DNA of 64,000 nucleotides from Adineta ricciae (Eukaryota; Rotifera; Eurotatoria; Adinetida; Adinetidae), in the NCBI GenBank assembly GCA_905250025.1, contig CAJNOJ010000030.1:496001-560000 (forward strand). Reading direction: 5' to 3'. Below are positions 10,617 through 21,034 of the stretch, in pieces. The number at the start of each line of letters is the position of its first letter. The stretch's first letter is position 1. Below the pieces are notes generated by a model that searched no databases, was not told the origin of the DNA, and saw only the letters and a program-made list of their open reading frames with translations. The position numbers and the translations under genes are program-made.

Positions 10617-12134
10617 ATGCATCCTAACCAACAGCCGCCTATGTATACAACTCGACACTATATTCATAATCCGCAATCAAATCCTGCGTCGCGCCCACCT
10701 GCTCCACCTTACCCATACTATACAAATAATCAACCTCCAACGTCAGTCACTTATATAAACGACAGACCGAACTATGGGCAACCGATGCGACCGCAACAGC
10801 CACAATCCTATGCTTCACCGAACACCACCAACTATCCCCCAGCACAGCCAAGACCGCCGCCACCACCAACACAAAACAATTTTAATCGAAATAGTTATGG
10901 TGGCCCAGCTGGAGGAGTCGGTGGGGGTGGTATTGAAAAAACAAATATTATGTCAAATGAAAGTCCGTTTCATGATCCAGCACGTGGATACGAACAATAC
11001 AATGCACAGCGAACTGTTCAATCGATCACATCGCCTCCAAAGGGTGGTGGTAACATAGAAAAGACAAACATGATGTCAAATGAAAGTCCATTTCATGATC
11101 CGGCACGTGGATACGAACAATACAATGCACAGCGAACTGTTACATCGATCACATCGCCTCCAAAGGGTGGTGGTAACATAGAAAAGACAAACATGATGTC
11201 AAACGAAAGTCCATTTCATGATCCGGCTCGTCGACACGAGCAATATAATGCACCACGTACCATAACATCGATAACAGCACCACCGAAAGGTGATGGTGGA
11301 TTGAATAAAACGTTGAATCTTTCGGAAGAAAGTCCCTTTCACGCTGTTTATGCTAGTTACCACTATCCATCACAAATTGACCCAACGAAACGAATTACGA
11401 ATCAAAATTCAGGTGTACGTTCGACGGATAATAAGTCCTTGAACTTATCCGATGAAAATCCATTTCATTCAATTTATGGTGGTTATCACTATCCTTCCCA
11501 AATTGATCCAGCGAAACGAATTACTGAAATGCCAAAAGCTGCCGGACCTTTGTCAGCAACAAATGACATGTCTCGTGAAAATCCCTTCAATCCTTATCGA
11601 CCTCCATCCCCGAGAAACTATCCACCAGGTCCCGCACCAAATTCGTATCCGCCCAATAATGATAATTGGGACAGAAATAATAATATGGGTCAACCTGCAA
11701 ATCGTTACAGTCAAGGACAGAATCAATCGTTACCACCACCACCACAACAACAACAACAACAACCTAACTATTATAATCAACCGCAATCATCATCGATGCG
11801 TCCACCGAGCCCTCCAGTACACCAACCGCCGGCTCGTCCCCAACCTCAAAAAGCAAATCCATCTGCTCCGTTAGATAAAACATCTTTGAATATGAGTCCA
11901 GATAATCCATTCGCATCAGCCTATGGACAATATCACTATCCATCACCAGAAGAAATCAAAGCTCAGAAAAGAGCGGCCGAACACATGAATCGCTATGGTG
12001 ATCAACAACCGGTTAATAATACTCGACCAGGACCACCAGCAAATCAAATGACTGAGTATCCCGAAACAGAAAAAAAAGATGTCATCGCCGGGAAAGGAAA
12101 TACAAAATTTTCTCGCTTCGACGTGAACATGTAA
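10617..12134 (+). CDS. Proline-rich tandem-repeat protein (S-x-E-x-P-F-H repeats), function unknown
   Basis: Single exon of 505 residues with no signal peptide or membrane segment. Residues 1-105 are Pro/Gln/Asn/Tyr-rich. Then come three near-identical 41-residue units (DNA 10932-11054, 11055-11177, 11178-11300), each with MSNESPFHDPAR then EQYNA and SPPKG. Four more diverged units keep a core of (N/M)-(L/M)-S-x-(E/D)-(S/N)-P-F, several followed by Y-x-x-YHYPS, for example LNLSDENPFHSIYGGYHYPS and LNMSPDNPFASAYGQYHYPS. Proline- and glutamine-rich linkers separate the later units. The near-identity of units 1-3 at the DNA level points to recent unit duplication. I do not recognise the family. 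Low complexity plus a short periodic motif would suit a scaffold or filament-lining protein, but that is a guess. Confidence 0.75.
   Translation: MHPNQQPPMYTTRHYIHNPQSNPASRPPAPPYPYYTNNQPPTSVTYINDRPNYGQPMRPQQPQSYASPNTTNYPPAQPRPPPPPTQNNFNRNSYGGPAGGVGGGGIEKTNIMSNESPFHDPARGYEQYNAQRTVQSITSPPKGGGNIEKTNMMSNESPFHDPARGYEQYNAQRTVTSITSPPKGGGNIEKTNMMSNESPFHDPARRHEQYNAPRTITSITAPPKGDGGLNKTLNLSEESPFHAVYASYHYPSQIDPTKRITNQNSGVRSTDNKSLNLSDENPFHSIYGGYHYPSQIDPAKRITEMPKAAGPLSATNDMSRENPFNPYRPPSPRNYPPGPAPNSYPPNNDNWDRNNNMGQPANRYSQGQNQSLPPPPQQQQQQPNYYNQPQSSSMRPPSPPVHQPPARPQPQKANPSAPLDKTSLNMSPDNPFASAYGQYHYPSPEEIKAQKRAAEHMNRYGDQQPVNNTRPGPPANQMTEYPETEKKDVIAGKGNTKFSRFDVNM
10932..11300 (+). repeat. Three tandem 123-bp coding repeats
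   Basis: Units 10932-11054, 11055-11177 and 11178-11300 are in-frame head-to-tail copies. Units 1 and 2 are nearly identical; unit 3 has more changes (for example ARRHEQ for ARGYEQ, and APRTI for AQRTV). Further diverged units continue downstream in the same gene. Confidence 0.9.
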
Positions 12135-12289
12135 AACCGGAGACTGTTAATAAATCTTAAATAAACATTGTTATTCTACTGAGAATGTGCGTTGGTGAAA
12201 AGACAGACATCAGCTTTCGATATCATCTGTAATAAAGATTACATGTTTTTATTTATGTAAAAATAATAATTTTAAAATAGTACATATAG

Positions 12290-13591
12290 TTAATCATACA
12301 TGGCCATACATTCTTCTGAACATTGTCGTTTCAAGTAGCCTTGATGAGAATATCCTTGCCAAACAAGATCATTGGCGACGTTTTCATCGTTTAGTTTGTT
12401 TTGCATATTTTCTGCCAAACGAATTTGTAATCCGATCATTCCACGTTCGTTATCGTATTTCTCCGCTTCTCGAAGCATCTGCAATTGAGCACTGACAATT
12501 TCAGCTGCTTCCTTTCGTTTACCATTCTTCGCTAATTCAGCGATCTCAATATCCATATCAGCAGCCCGCTGGGTTGCATACATCGTTTGCACATGAGGAT
12601 CAACATTTGCAACGAGTGATTCATCTTCCACGAACTTCAATGATAAAGTATTTTTGATACTCATAGGTTCACCATTTAGGTCATCTGGTCGAAGATATCG
12701 AAGTTCGTAAGCAAGTGATTCAACTTCTTGCCCATTGCCGGTGTTAGCAGCAGCAGCAGTGGTGAATTCACAAAGAACTGATCGAAGATTGTTCGAATGC
12801 AAATCACCAAGACTTGCACCGGCGACAATATCATTATGACCCCAGATCTTTGTCACTACTGATCCATTCTTGCCACGGACAATTAAACGAGTTTGTGAAC
12901 CACAAACGCCAAATACACTGACGAGAGCTTTTGTCACGAGTGGTTCGATAACTTGAGCTGATTCAAGAAAAAAGAATCGTGATCCACCAGCATCAGCAAT
13001 ACCTTTCATAATTTCAGCATCGAAATCAGCACCGATGCCAAATGAATCAGTGATGATACCGTTGTTGTTATACTTAGCAACAAGACTTGTCAATTCGGCT
13101 CGTGTTCTCAATCCAACGTTGGCTTGGCCATCAGAAAAGAGAAACATGCGGCGCGAAAATCCATTGTACACATACTTTTCGAGAAGGCCAGCGCCAACTT
13201 CGAGTCCACCTGACATATTTGTCGATCCGGCAGTTTGAATATTGTTGACAAGCGCATATAGATATTCGCGAGTAGATGCACGAGCATTTTCGAAGACGAT
13301 CGACACATCGCTGTCATACGCAACAAGATGAACAATGTCATCGTCGTGTAAAAGATTCAGCACTGAAATAACAGCTTTCTTTGCGAAAGTTAACTTGTCA
13401 TCCGATTCCATCGATCCACTTCGATCGAGAATGAGTGCGAGATTGAGCGGTGTTCGTTGATCTGATTCGTCCTTACTTTTCGTTTCGATGTCAAAACGTA
13501 CCTTTTTTGTGTTGAGAACACCAACAAGAGCATATGAATTATCTGGTATGCATCGAATTTGTACAATGGGTGTTTGCGTATCAGTAGCCAT
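12290..13591 (-). CDS. Von Willebrand factor A domain protein (bacterial/YfbK-like architecture)
   Basis: Intronless, 433 residues, no signal peptide or membrane segment, so probably cytosolic. The VWA domain begins near residue 48 and has an intact metal-ion-dependent adhesion site: D-R-S-G-S at about 56-60, the Thr in GSTNMSGG (about 124) and the Asp in FSDGQANVG (about 154). The C-terminal half has a beta-rich stretch and a helical segment (AADMDIEIAELAKNGKRKEA) resembling the C-terminal region of bacterial and plant VWA proteins. VWA domains with an intact MIDAS bind a divalent cation and mediate protein-protein contacts. Lack of introns among intron-containing genes makes horizontal origin or retroposition worth testing. 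The partner and pathway are unknown. It is convergent with the repeat-protein gene, about 155 bp apart. Confidence 0.85.
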   Translation of the reverse strand: MATDTQTPIVQIRCIPDNSYALVGVLNTKKVRFDIETKSKDESDQRTPLNLALILDRSGSMESDDKLTFAKKAVISVLNLLHDDDIVHLVAYDSDVSIVFENARASTREYLYALVNNIQTAGSTNMSGGLEVGAGLLEKYVYNGFSRRMFLFSDGQANVGLRTRAELTSLVAKYNNNGIITDSFGIGADFDAEIMKGIADAGGSRFFFLESAQVIEPLVTKALVSVFGVCGSQTRLIVRGKNGSVVTKIWGHNDIVAGASLGDLHSNNLRSVLCEFTTAAAANTGNGQEVESLAYELRYLRPDDLNGEPMSIKNTLSLKFVEDESLVANVDPHVQTMYATQRAADMDIEIAELAKNGKRKEAAEIVSAQLQMLREAEKYDNERGMIGLQIRLAENMQNKLNDENVANDLVWQGYSHQGYLKRQCSEECMAMYD

Positions 13592-14164
13592 TCTTTATGA
13601 CTATGTGTAGAGAAAAACTGACGATTGATGTTATACGACGAGAGTAGTAATAGAATAAGTGAGACAAAAACATCCCGCCTATTTATACTATGACTGAAGC
13701 AAATTATGGTTGTGTAATGACAACGATATGAATCATGATATTTCACAAACATGACAGATATGTGAGTCACCTGTAGAATTTTCAATAGCATGTCGCCAGC
13801 CTGAGCTTATAGAGTGCACCTAGATGATCAGCAATTAATAAGAAATACAGTATCGGACTTTTTTGTATCGGATAGTATACATATTTAAATGTTTTCAGTA
13901 CTCATCGCGATTACAAAAAGAAAAGCATCATACAAACACAGTGATTATCTTGTAGATCTGCTGATATACTTCGAACATTCTGTGTGTACTTTTTGCGAAA
14001 GAGTCGTTCTTTTCAAAAGTCTAATCGAACATTTATTTACCTATAACGGACGACAGTAACGTTGATAATACGAGATGGTCATATTTCAAATAGATCAGAC
14101 AATAGCAATTCGATGAGTCACGCTTTTTAAATATTTATTTTTAAAAAGAAGTACAAAATTATTG
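13592..14164. other. Spacer upstream of the VWA gene
   Basis: Promoter side of the minus-strand VWA gene and 3' side of the minus-strand CorA gene. A minus-strand open frame (13390-13791) overlaps the VWA start in another frame and is judged a shadow. Nothing else recognised. Confidence 0.4.
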
Positions 14165-15556
14165 TTAAAACCAATGTTTATGTTTAAAACATCCTAACAT
14201 GAAAATGGCCAAAGTAGCCATAACACTCAATACGATGTAATAACCGTATTCGTACTTTAACTCGGGCATATTTTCAAAGTTCTAAAAAAATACGAAATGA
14301 CGCTTAACTTCAACAAAAGATATCGCTTACCATGCCGTAAAGTCCACTTATAAATGTCAATGGTATAAAAATAGTTGATATGATTGTTAATGTTTTCACC
14401 ACTTCATTCATCGCATTAGAATTTAACATCATATAGAAATCAATAAATGACGCTAACATTTCTCTATACGTATCAATTGAATCATTAACTTGAACAACAT
14501 GATCAAATAAATCTTTCAAATAGATGTTTGTGCTCTCCTGCATAATCAAAGTTTCTTCTTCTTTCTGTAGTTTAATAATGATTTCTTTTAATGGCGATAT
14601 GACCGACCGTAGATAGAGCATGTCACGTTTCATATCATAGATCGATTCTAATGTGTCGCGTTTTAATGTTTTCATCAATTGATTATCAATCGCTTCGACT
14701 TTTGAACCCATCGTATCCAGCACATCCATATAATGATCGACAATGACGTCAACGAGAGAATAGAACAGATAATCAACCTTAGATTTTCTTATGCGTCCTT
14801 TGCCTTGCCGAATACGGTCTGTAATGAGAAACAGAGATATGAACAAAGATGTAGTTCGAACAAGATTCGTCTTTACTTTTAATTGAATCGAATAAATCTT
14901 TGGGTGTTTCTTGAAACGTTATAAGAATATTCTCTTTCAAATAAAAACTCATTTGCTCTATAATTGTATGTCCCGTGTGTGCTACATCACGAAAGATTAA
15001 TTTGCATACAAGAAATAACGAATCATCGAGTACATCGAGTTTCGTTCGTTGTTCTGTTGTCTTTATATCTGTTTGCACTAGTGAATGAATATCGTATCGA
15101 TCAGCTAACTGAGATATGACATCTTGATAGTGTACACCATCGACATCAATCCCTGAAGATAAGCAGAGGCAATGAATGATCAGATTAAAGCTTTTCTATC
15201 ATACATACACGTCATTTGTGTAGTAGGCGCTGTTGAACTAACAGGAATTTCATCTACTTTTTTATATTTTCCTTCCGTGAAAGTATCTCCATCGTAGGTA
15301 AAAACATTTAATTGTACTGGCGAACTAAATAATACAAGAATCATTCATACAATTGAGTGCATAACAATGAAATTTACGATGGATCGCTAATATGAACCAA
15401 TGTACCCGATGAATGTACAGGCGCTCCTATTATCGTTAATCTTCTGCTACTAGGTTGATTTTTCCCAGTGGCTGTACGATTCTCTGCTCCGATGCCTGGT
15501 TTCGTACGTCTAAATGGCATAAATTTCGTTCGACTGCCTGAAAAAACCTTTGCCAT
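14165..15556 (-). CDS. corA: CorA-type magnesium/divalent cation transporter
   Basis: CorA proteins are pentameric magnesium channels with a long cytosolic N-domain, two C-terminal membrane helices and a universal Gly-Met-Asn loop. Five exons (15556-15378, 15324-15209, 15152-14877, 14818-14331, 14281-14165) join in frame to 391 residues. Family marks: FTYDGDTFTEG near the N-terminus, TWIDVDG, the long stalk helix (SLVDVIVDHYMDVLDTM), TM1 (STIFIPLTFISGLYGM), then N-F-E-N-M-P-E-L right after the splice, giving Y-G-M-N at about 351-354. TM2 is YYIVLSVMATLAIFMLGCF. The donor at 15208 was chosen as GTATGT because it preserves the Trp of TWIDVDG. The YGMNFxxMPEL form is that of bacterial CorA rather than mitochondrial MRS2. 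The first 55 or so residues are basic and Ser/Thr-rich with no clear function. Confidence 0.9.
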
Positions 15557-16275
15557 TGTTTGCAAAACAATGAGCTAAACAGTACACATTGCATTGAGAA
15601 ATTGCTTGACAAAAACATGCGCCACTTACTTATTTACATTGAAATAAAAACGATTATCACAAAAGATCACCGACACAAAAAATGGATATTTTCAATATCT
15701 TGGCAATACTTCTATAATATTCGTCATACGTCTACGTGATCAATACTATTATAAGACATGCTTGTATAAGTCGAGAACAGATTTTTTCTCTCGATTTCAT
15801 CGCCATAATCATACAACGAGTAGGGTACAATCAGAGAAAGCATAGATATTTTTCGTTAATCAACCGTATCAAAGCAAGCATAGATAAATTGATAGGTGAA
15901 AGCAATCAAATATTTCGAATTATTTGTTTAGACGTAGCGAGCTTATCCTACAAACTATCGAATAAATTTCGTTGTTTTTTTTTCTAAAGGTTAGTCAGGT
16001 TAATCATTTTTCTCCACTCATATCTGTTCTAAGCCGGAAAATATGAAATATTGAGCTGTATATAATCATAGGATGAATCACGTGAAATCGGATTGAACTG
16101 AAATGTATTTTTTGAAATTAATCTTCAATAATATATTCACATCGCGAGCCGTACATCTGACCAGCAGAATTTTTTTATACAATACAACTAAAATATTCTC
16201 ACTCAAGAATTTGTACAATATACAAAACTAAAAAAAAACGTAAACAAACAGTTGTGATCAATGTTTTTCAACATT
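15557..16275. other. Spacer between CorA and BTBD9 genes
   Basis: Both neighbours are on the minus strand, so this holds the CorA promoter and the BTBD9 3' UTR. A plus-strand ORF at 15736-15987 has no recognisable domain. Nothing else seen. Confidence 0.4.
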
Positions 16276-18927
16276 CTATTGTTCGATTGCAAAGACGGCT
16301 GGTGAATTTGATTTAGTCGTAAACGGTAGGATAGTGTAAGTTTGCATAGAAGTATTTCGATCAGTTAAAGAATCGTTGGTTGATGTATCCAATAACTTCT
16401 CATATTGTTCGTAAAATTGTTCATAGTCGACACTATTCTCTTCCTTTTCGTCACTTGTCGAAGTTAACAACCCTTCTTTCATATGTGCCTTCAGTACGTC
16501 AGGTTGACATGGACATTCAAAATGAACGCAATGAAAAACTTCATTCGCAGTATTATGTGTGCCACATATTCGAATAAAACCAACGATTCGAGGCGAAAAT
16601 GTTAGTATTTGCCATGAACTTGATGACAACAAGAAAATCAAAACACAATGAATCGAGTTTTAGATAAACGAAGGCAATTTTCTTACCGGCAAGCGAGCGT
16701 TCGTTTATCAACAATTTTAGTCCATGTTGCATTATCATAAGACGTTTCAATATAATATGAATATGATCGATTATCACAATCCCATAGTAACAACCTAATA
16801 AAGCATTCGAACGAAAGGAAAATCTACCCTTGTATTCGAATTTCAGATTTACCTCATCGAACTGATGATATACGGTTGACATAATTGTATAATAATTCCA
16901 CCAGAGCCAATTTGGTGACATGTATAGCCTAGAATAAGAACTAAGTTTCGACTTTTATTTTGTATTCTATTTACCTGAATCCCAATCGTACGATTGATAA
17001 TCGCCATTGATCAAGGCATTTCTTATTCGACTTACACCTTCAGACACAACTGCACTGCCTTCTATTGTCGCGACATTTTCCGTTGGAACTAAAATAGAAT
17101 TTTCAAAGAAAATGAATCCATTCTACATTGTACGAACCATGAATATCTCCAATCAAAGCAAATGACTTTTGCATGTAATAAACTTCCATAGAAACAAGAT
17201 GAAAGACTTTGTTCACAGTATTATGAGTACCCACAACACGAATATATCTATAAAGAAAAAGCAATGCATAAAAGACAAACAATCGTCAATTATTTAGTCA
17301 TACGTTGTAACAATAGGCGGAAAATATAACTTTTGCCATGAACGACATAAATACAATCTATAGTCAATAATACGTGTCCAATTGATGTTGTCAACCGATA
17401 CTTCGACACAATAAGAATAGGCACTACAAGAAATTCCACTTTTACCATTGTTTACCAAATGAATCCGTCATACCGAGTATCTTTATCCCAAAGAAGTAGT
17501 CGAATGTGATTTATGATCGAAGGTCCATCTAATTTTACGCAGATATTGTGAGTATCGTCGATAACATGTCTCGTGTAACCACGATCCTAAATATTATAGA
17601 AGCTTTCTTAGATGGAAGACAGTTTTAAAACAATACGAACTAGATCGTAATTTATTGTATCTCCATCCAGTAACGTGTGCTTCATTTCTCCTTAAAAAAA
17701 AGTCAATAGGATTACACCGATTTGTTGTAAGAAGAAAATCTCTAACCGGTGATAACTTGCGCAAGATAAGCTTTTGTTGCAATATTTTCATTAGTTCGCA
17801 ATCGTCCTCGATAGTTCTTAATTCGAGTTTCATTATTTGTATCCGGCGATGTATTTGATTCCAAATGGATGGCATCAATTGCATCCATAATATGATTGAG
17901 ATTAAATAAATTCGAATAGCGCACAATTTTTAATAGTTCACTCATGGTCATTAGTGTTAAACGAACTTTGGATACGATTTCGTCAGCTGGTTTCAAATTT
18001 TCACTTTGATCACGATAATGATATTCATGCCAGTTTTTAACTGCATAGAAAATCTCGATTTCCGGACAATGAAACGAATCACGTGAGATAATAGATGCGA
18101 ACGCATCCTAGAAAAGATAAATTATAACACGAAATAACAAACAGATGTTGAACTCACTGCTGATAGAGCAAGAAATTCACTGGTTTTTATAATTTCTGTC
18201 GCATAGTTATCAATAAATTGTGCACAATGTTGTTGGAGAGCGTGCAATTCATACAGACAAGCTGTATCGTAAATAATACAAACATTATTCAATGAAAGAA
18301 TGGATTTCAAATAGATTGATAAACTATTTTCTAATTCTTCAAATACATACTGATGAACTAATCCGAGTAAATCGATTAGAACATCTTCCTAAAAATGAAT
18401 ATTTCGTTTGAATTGGCAGGTGATCGAAAACAAATCGGATGTTTTACTTTTTCTTTGATCAAACTAATTCTTCCTGTATAAATATACTGTAAAAGAAGTT
18501 TGAATGCTGCTGCTTTACATTCTTTTATTTCAATTGTTCGATTATCATGTTGAGATTCGCGTAAACCACCATAGAGTAACGCACGAAAGTATTCCGATCG
18601 TGCTGCAAGAATAACTCGATGTGCGCAGAAACGTTCTGCTTCGACAATTAATTCAATATCGCTGTAATCCGATTGATTGTATAATTTACCTAAAGAAAAA
18701 AGCGATATTGATTGGTTAACAGAGAGAAAGAAATGCATTGTTTTTTGATTAGTTATCAACTAGAACATACCGAAATCACCGGATAAGACTGAGGTATGAT
18801 TGATTTCACCCAATCCATTGGATCTTTCGCTTGTTTTTAATCCATCAGTTGTAGTATGATTAGTTGTCGATTGACTCGTATTGCTAGTTGCAGTATTAGA
18901 TGATGCATGTTGTTGCCAAGTTGACAT
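16276..18927 (-). CDS. BTBD9: BTBD9 (BTB-BACK-two discoidin domains)
   Basis: BTBD9 is a conserved BTB protein thought to act as a cullin-3 substrate adaptor; in flies and mice it affects sleep, dopamine and iron handling. Twelve exons: 18927-18771, 18689-18448, 18388-18158, 18107-17747, 17690-17641, 17586-17474, 17423-17304, 17247-17138, 17088-16975, 16928-16853, 16794-16687 and 16618-16276, in frame for 674 residues. Order: BTB (DYSDIELIVEAERFCAHRVI and AARSEYFRALLYGGL), BACK (about 150-260), then two F5/8 type C domains. The first of these has NIATKAYLAQVI, LLLWDKDTR and IRVVGTHNTVNKVFH. The second has ENVATIEG, LLLWDCDNRSYSYY and GTHNTANEVFHCVHFECP. The C-tail of about 70 residues is acidic and Ser/Thr-rich. 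One donor (exon 17641-17690) is a weaker GTTCGT. It is slightly longer than the human protein (about 610). Confidence 0.95.
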
Positions 18928-21034
18928 ATTTATCTATCGTAAATCGTTTTGCTTGACAAGATAAAGTCAATCTGAAACGCAAAATCATGTTATTCTGCTT
19001 TAGTATCGTATTGGCCGATGGCTGCCGATCAACCAAATATTAATATTCGAAAATTTACTCTTTTCACTCATGGATCCATTTGAATAAGATAAGGAAAAAA
19101 GTTGTCAATCGGGAGAAAATCTTCGAACACATAAATGCATTTTACTTATAGATGTCGCTCGAAGGCAGTGAAAATTACTAAAATACAATTCTACCTATCA
19201 GATCAGAATGAACGAAAAATACTACTACCTTGAACAATAATGTAAGATTCTTCTACAACTGATAAATATTTTCTTTCGGACTATATTGCGAACGGGGCTT
19301 ACTGAGTAAAGTTCTAGGCCCATGCAATTACCTGCATCACTCAAGTAGTAATTACCATTGATGTCTCTTTAGAGAAAATATTTTCGGAACCACTCAATTA
19401 GTTCAAGTAGTTCACTATTCGAATTCATACCGTTAGGAAACATACATGCCAGCATAGTCAACAGCATTCATTGCAAAAGTTACACTAACTGATGTTCTCA
19501 CAGCCATTCTTTCCAAAGACTCATCCGATATAACTTCCCTTCGGCAGACTACACTGATGACTAAAAAAAATCAAGAATTCAACAAGACCGTCAGCTAGTA
19601 CATAAACTATACGTTAAATTCAGAGAATTATACAATATGGCTGACCAAACTTAACTATAAGGAACTACATAAAAAAAAGACAATAAACATCGAATGGCTA
19701 CAGTTGAAGCAATAAAAAATTGCTACATCACTGTAGAATGCGACTCAATAGAAACATACAAAAACTAATATAAAGAACAACAACCCATTAGTGAAGAATT
19801 GAAATTGTTGATTGCAAACATGATAAATAGATTGCCCAATATTTAATTGCAAAATAGTGTGGACGGAACTTGAATATGTTGTTACTGAATCATACTTTTT
19901 CATGTGATCGTTTTTACCTTTTAACGAACATGTGACTTCATTGAAGAAGACTCGTACTAAATATTTTTATGCATAAAGATACATTTTTTTGTTTGAAGCT
20001 GACAAAAGTATTGTTATCAATAAATGTTAGACATCACAGTCGGAATTTCGTCTTCAGAAAAAGGAGATATTTGATTAAATCATAGCGAGTTGAACAAAAC
20101 CTAACCAAGCAAATAAAAAACTTCAATCTCTCTGTATTTTATTGATTAAAGTTCCAAGATGCAGAATGTCGATGTGTTTCTCGGCAACAGCGGATGATAT
20201 GACTGCACTACATATATAAATAAATAGCTAATGAGTTACTTGATAAAAACGAGTTAGGAGTATTATTAACGGACACTCATTATTTGAGATAATTACTTTT
20301 CATCGAAACAATCGTCAAGGAGAAAAGAAGAAAAAAAAACTAATTTCCGTCTTTGCACATACTTCCATACTTCTTATGTTAATCATGCACACAAGGAGTC
20401 GTCTTCTTACAAATTGACCAAACATCTGCACTCTGTCTGTTGAGAAAATCAGATCTCTGTTAGTTTAATGTACCTACACTATTACGATGATCAATTGCGG
20501 AACTGTGAACTTGTATTCATTCCAACACTCAGTTGATTAAAATAGAAGCGTTTCTATTGTCAATCATTCGATTGAATAAGCGCTCTACATTCTGATGATA
20601 TTTAACCCAGAGAATAAGTAAGAGGAGATCATGATTTTAGTTTTTTTATTTTAATGATTAATGACGGCTTACCAAATCATCTCGTATAGTCGCTTTTCTC
20701 CATCTCCTTTTTTTTCTCTTCTCAAGAACTCTTGCTGCAAATGATGTGCAAGTTGTCAGACGACAGAAATAAAAAGGAAGAGGAATAAATAATTAAAGTA
20801 ACAAACATTCTGACAATGGCGAATAGAAAACGAAACATGTAACCTTATTATGTTTATATCGTGCAAAGAAATTCCATTAGATATTCAAGTGAGTATATGT
20901 ACTATTAATTGTCATGCATCTGTTTGACATTTTCTTGTCTAACAAGTCAAATGAATATCTATTATTGAAACAAATGGAACACGCATCATAAGATAGTGTC
21001 TTTATATCGTTTTAGATCATTAGAAACTATCTGT
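18928..21034. other. 2.1-kb spacer, no supported gene
   Basis: Divergent promoter region of BTBD9 (-) and the synaptotagmin-like gene (+). No long open frames. AT-rich stretches around 19500-19850 read like decayed sequence but give no recognisable protein. A 5' non-coding exon of the downstream gene may lie here; a 'tttag' near 21011-21015 could be its acceptor. Confidence 0.4.

Noticed and set aside
15736..15987. 83-codon plus-strand ORF
   Set aside because: No recognisable features and no splice support; probably spacer.
19480..19860. AT-rich stretch that looks like decayed coding or transposon sequence
   Set aside because: Translations in all frames are broken every 20-30 codons and no reverse-transcriptase, integrase or transposase motif appears.
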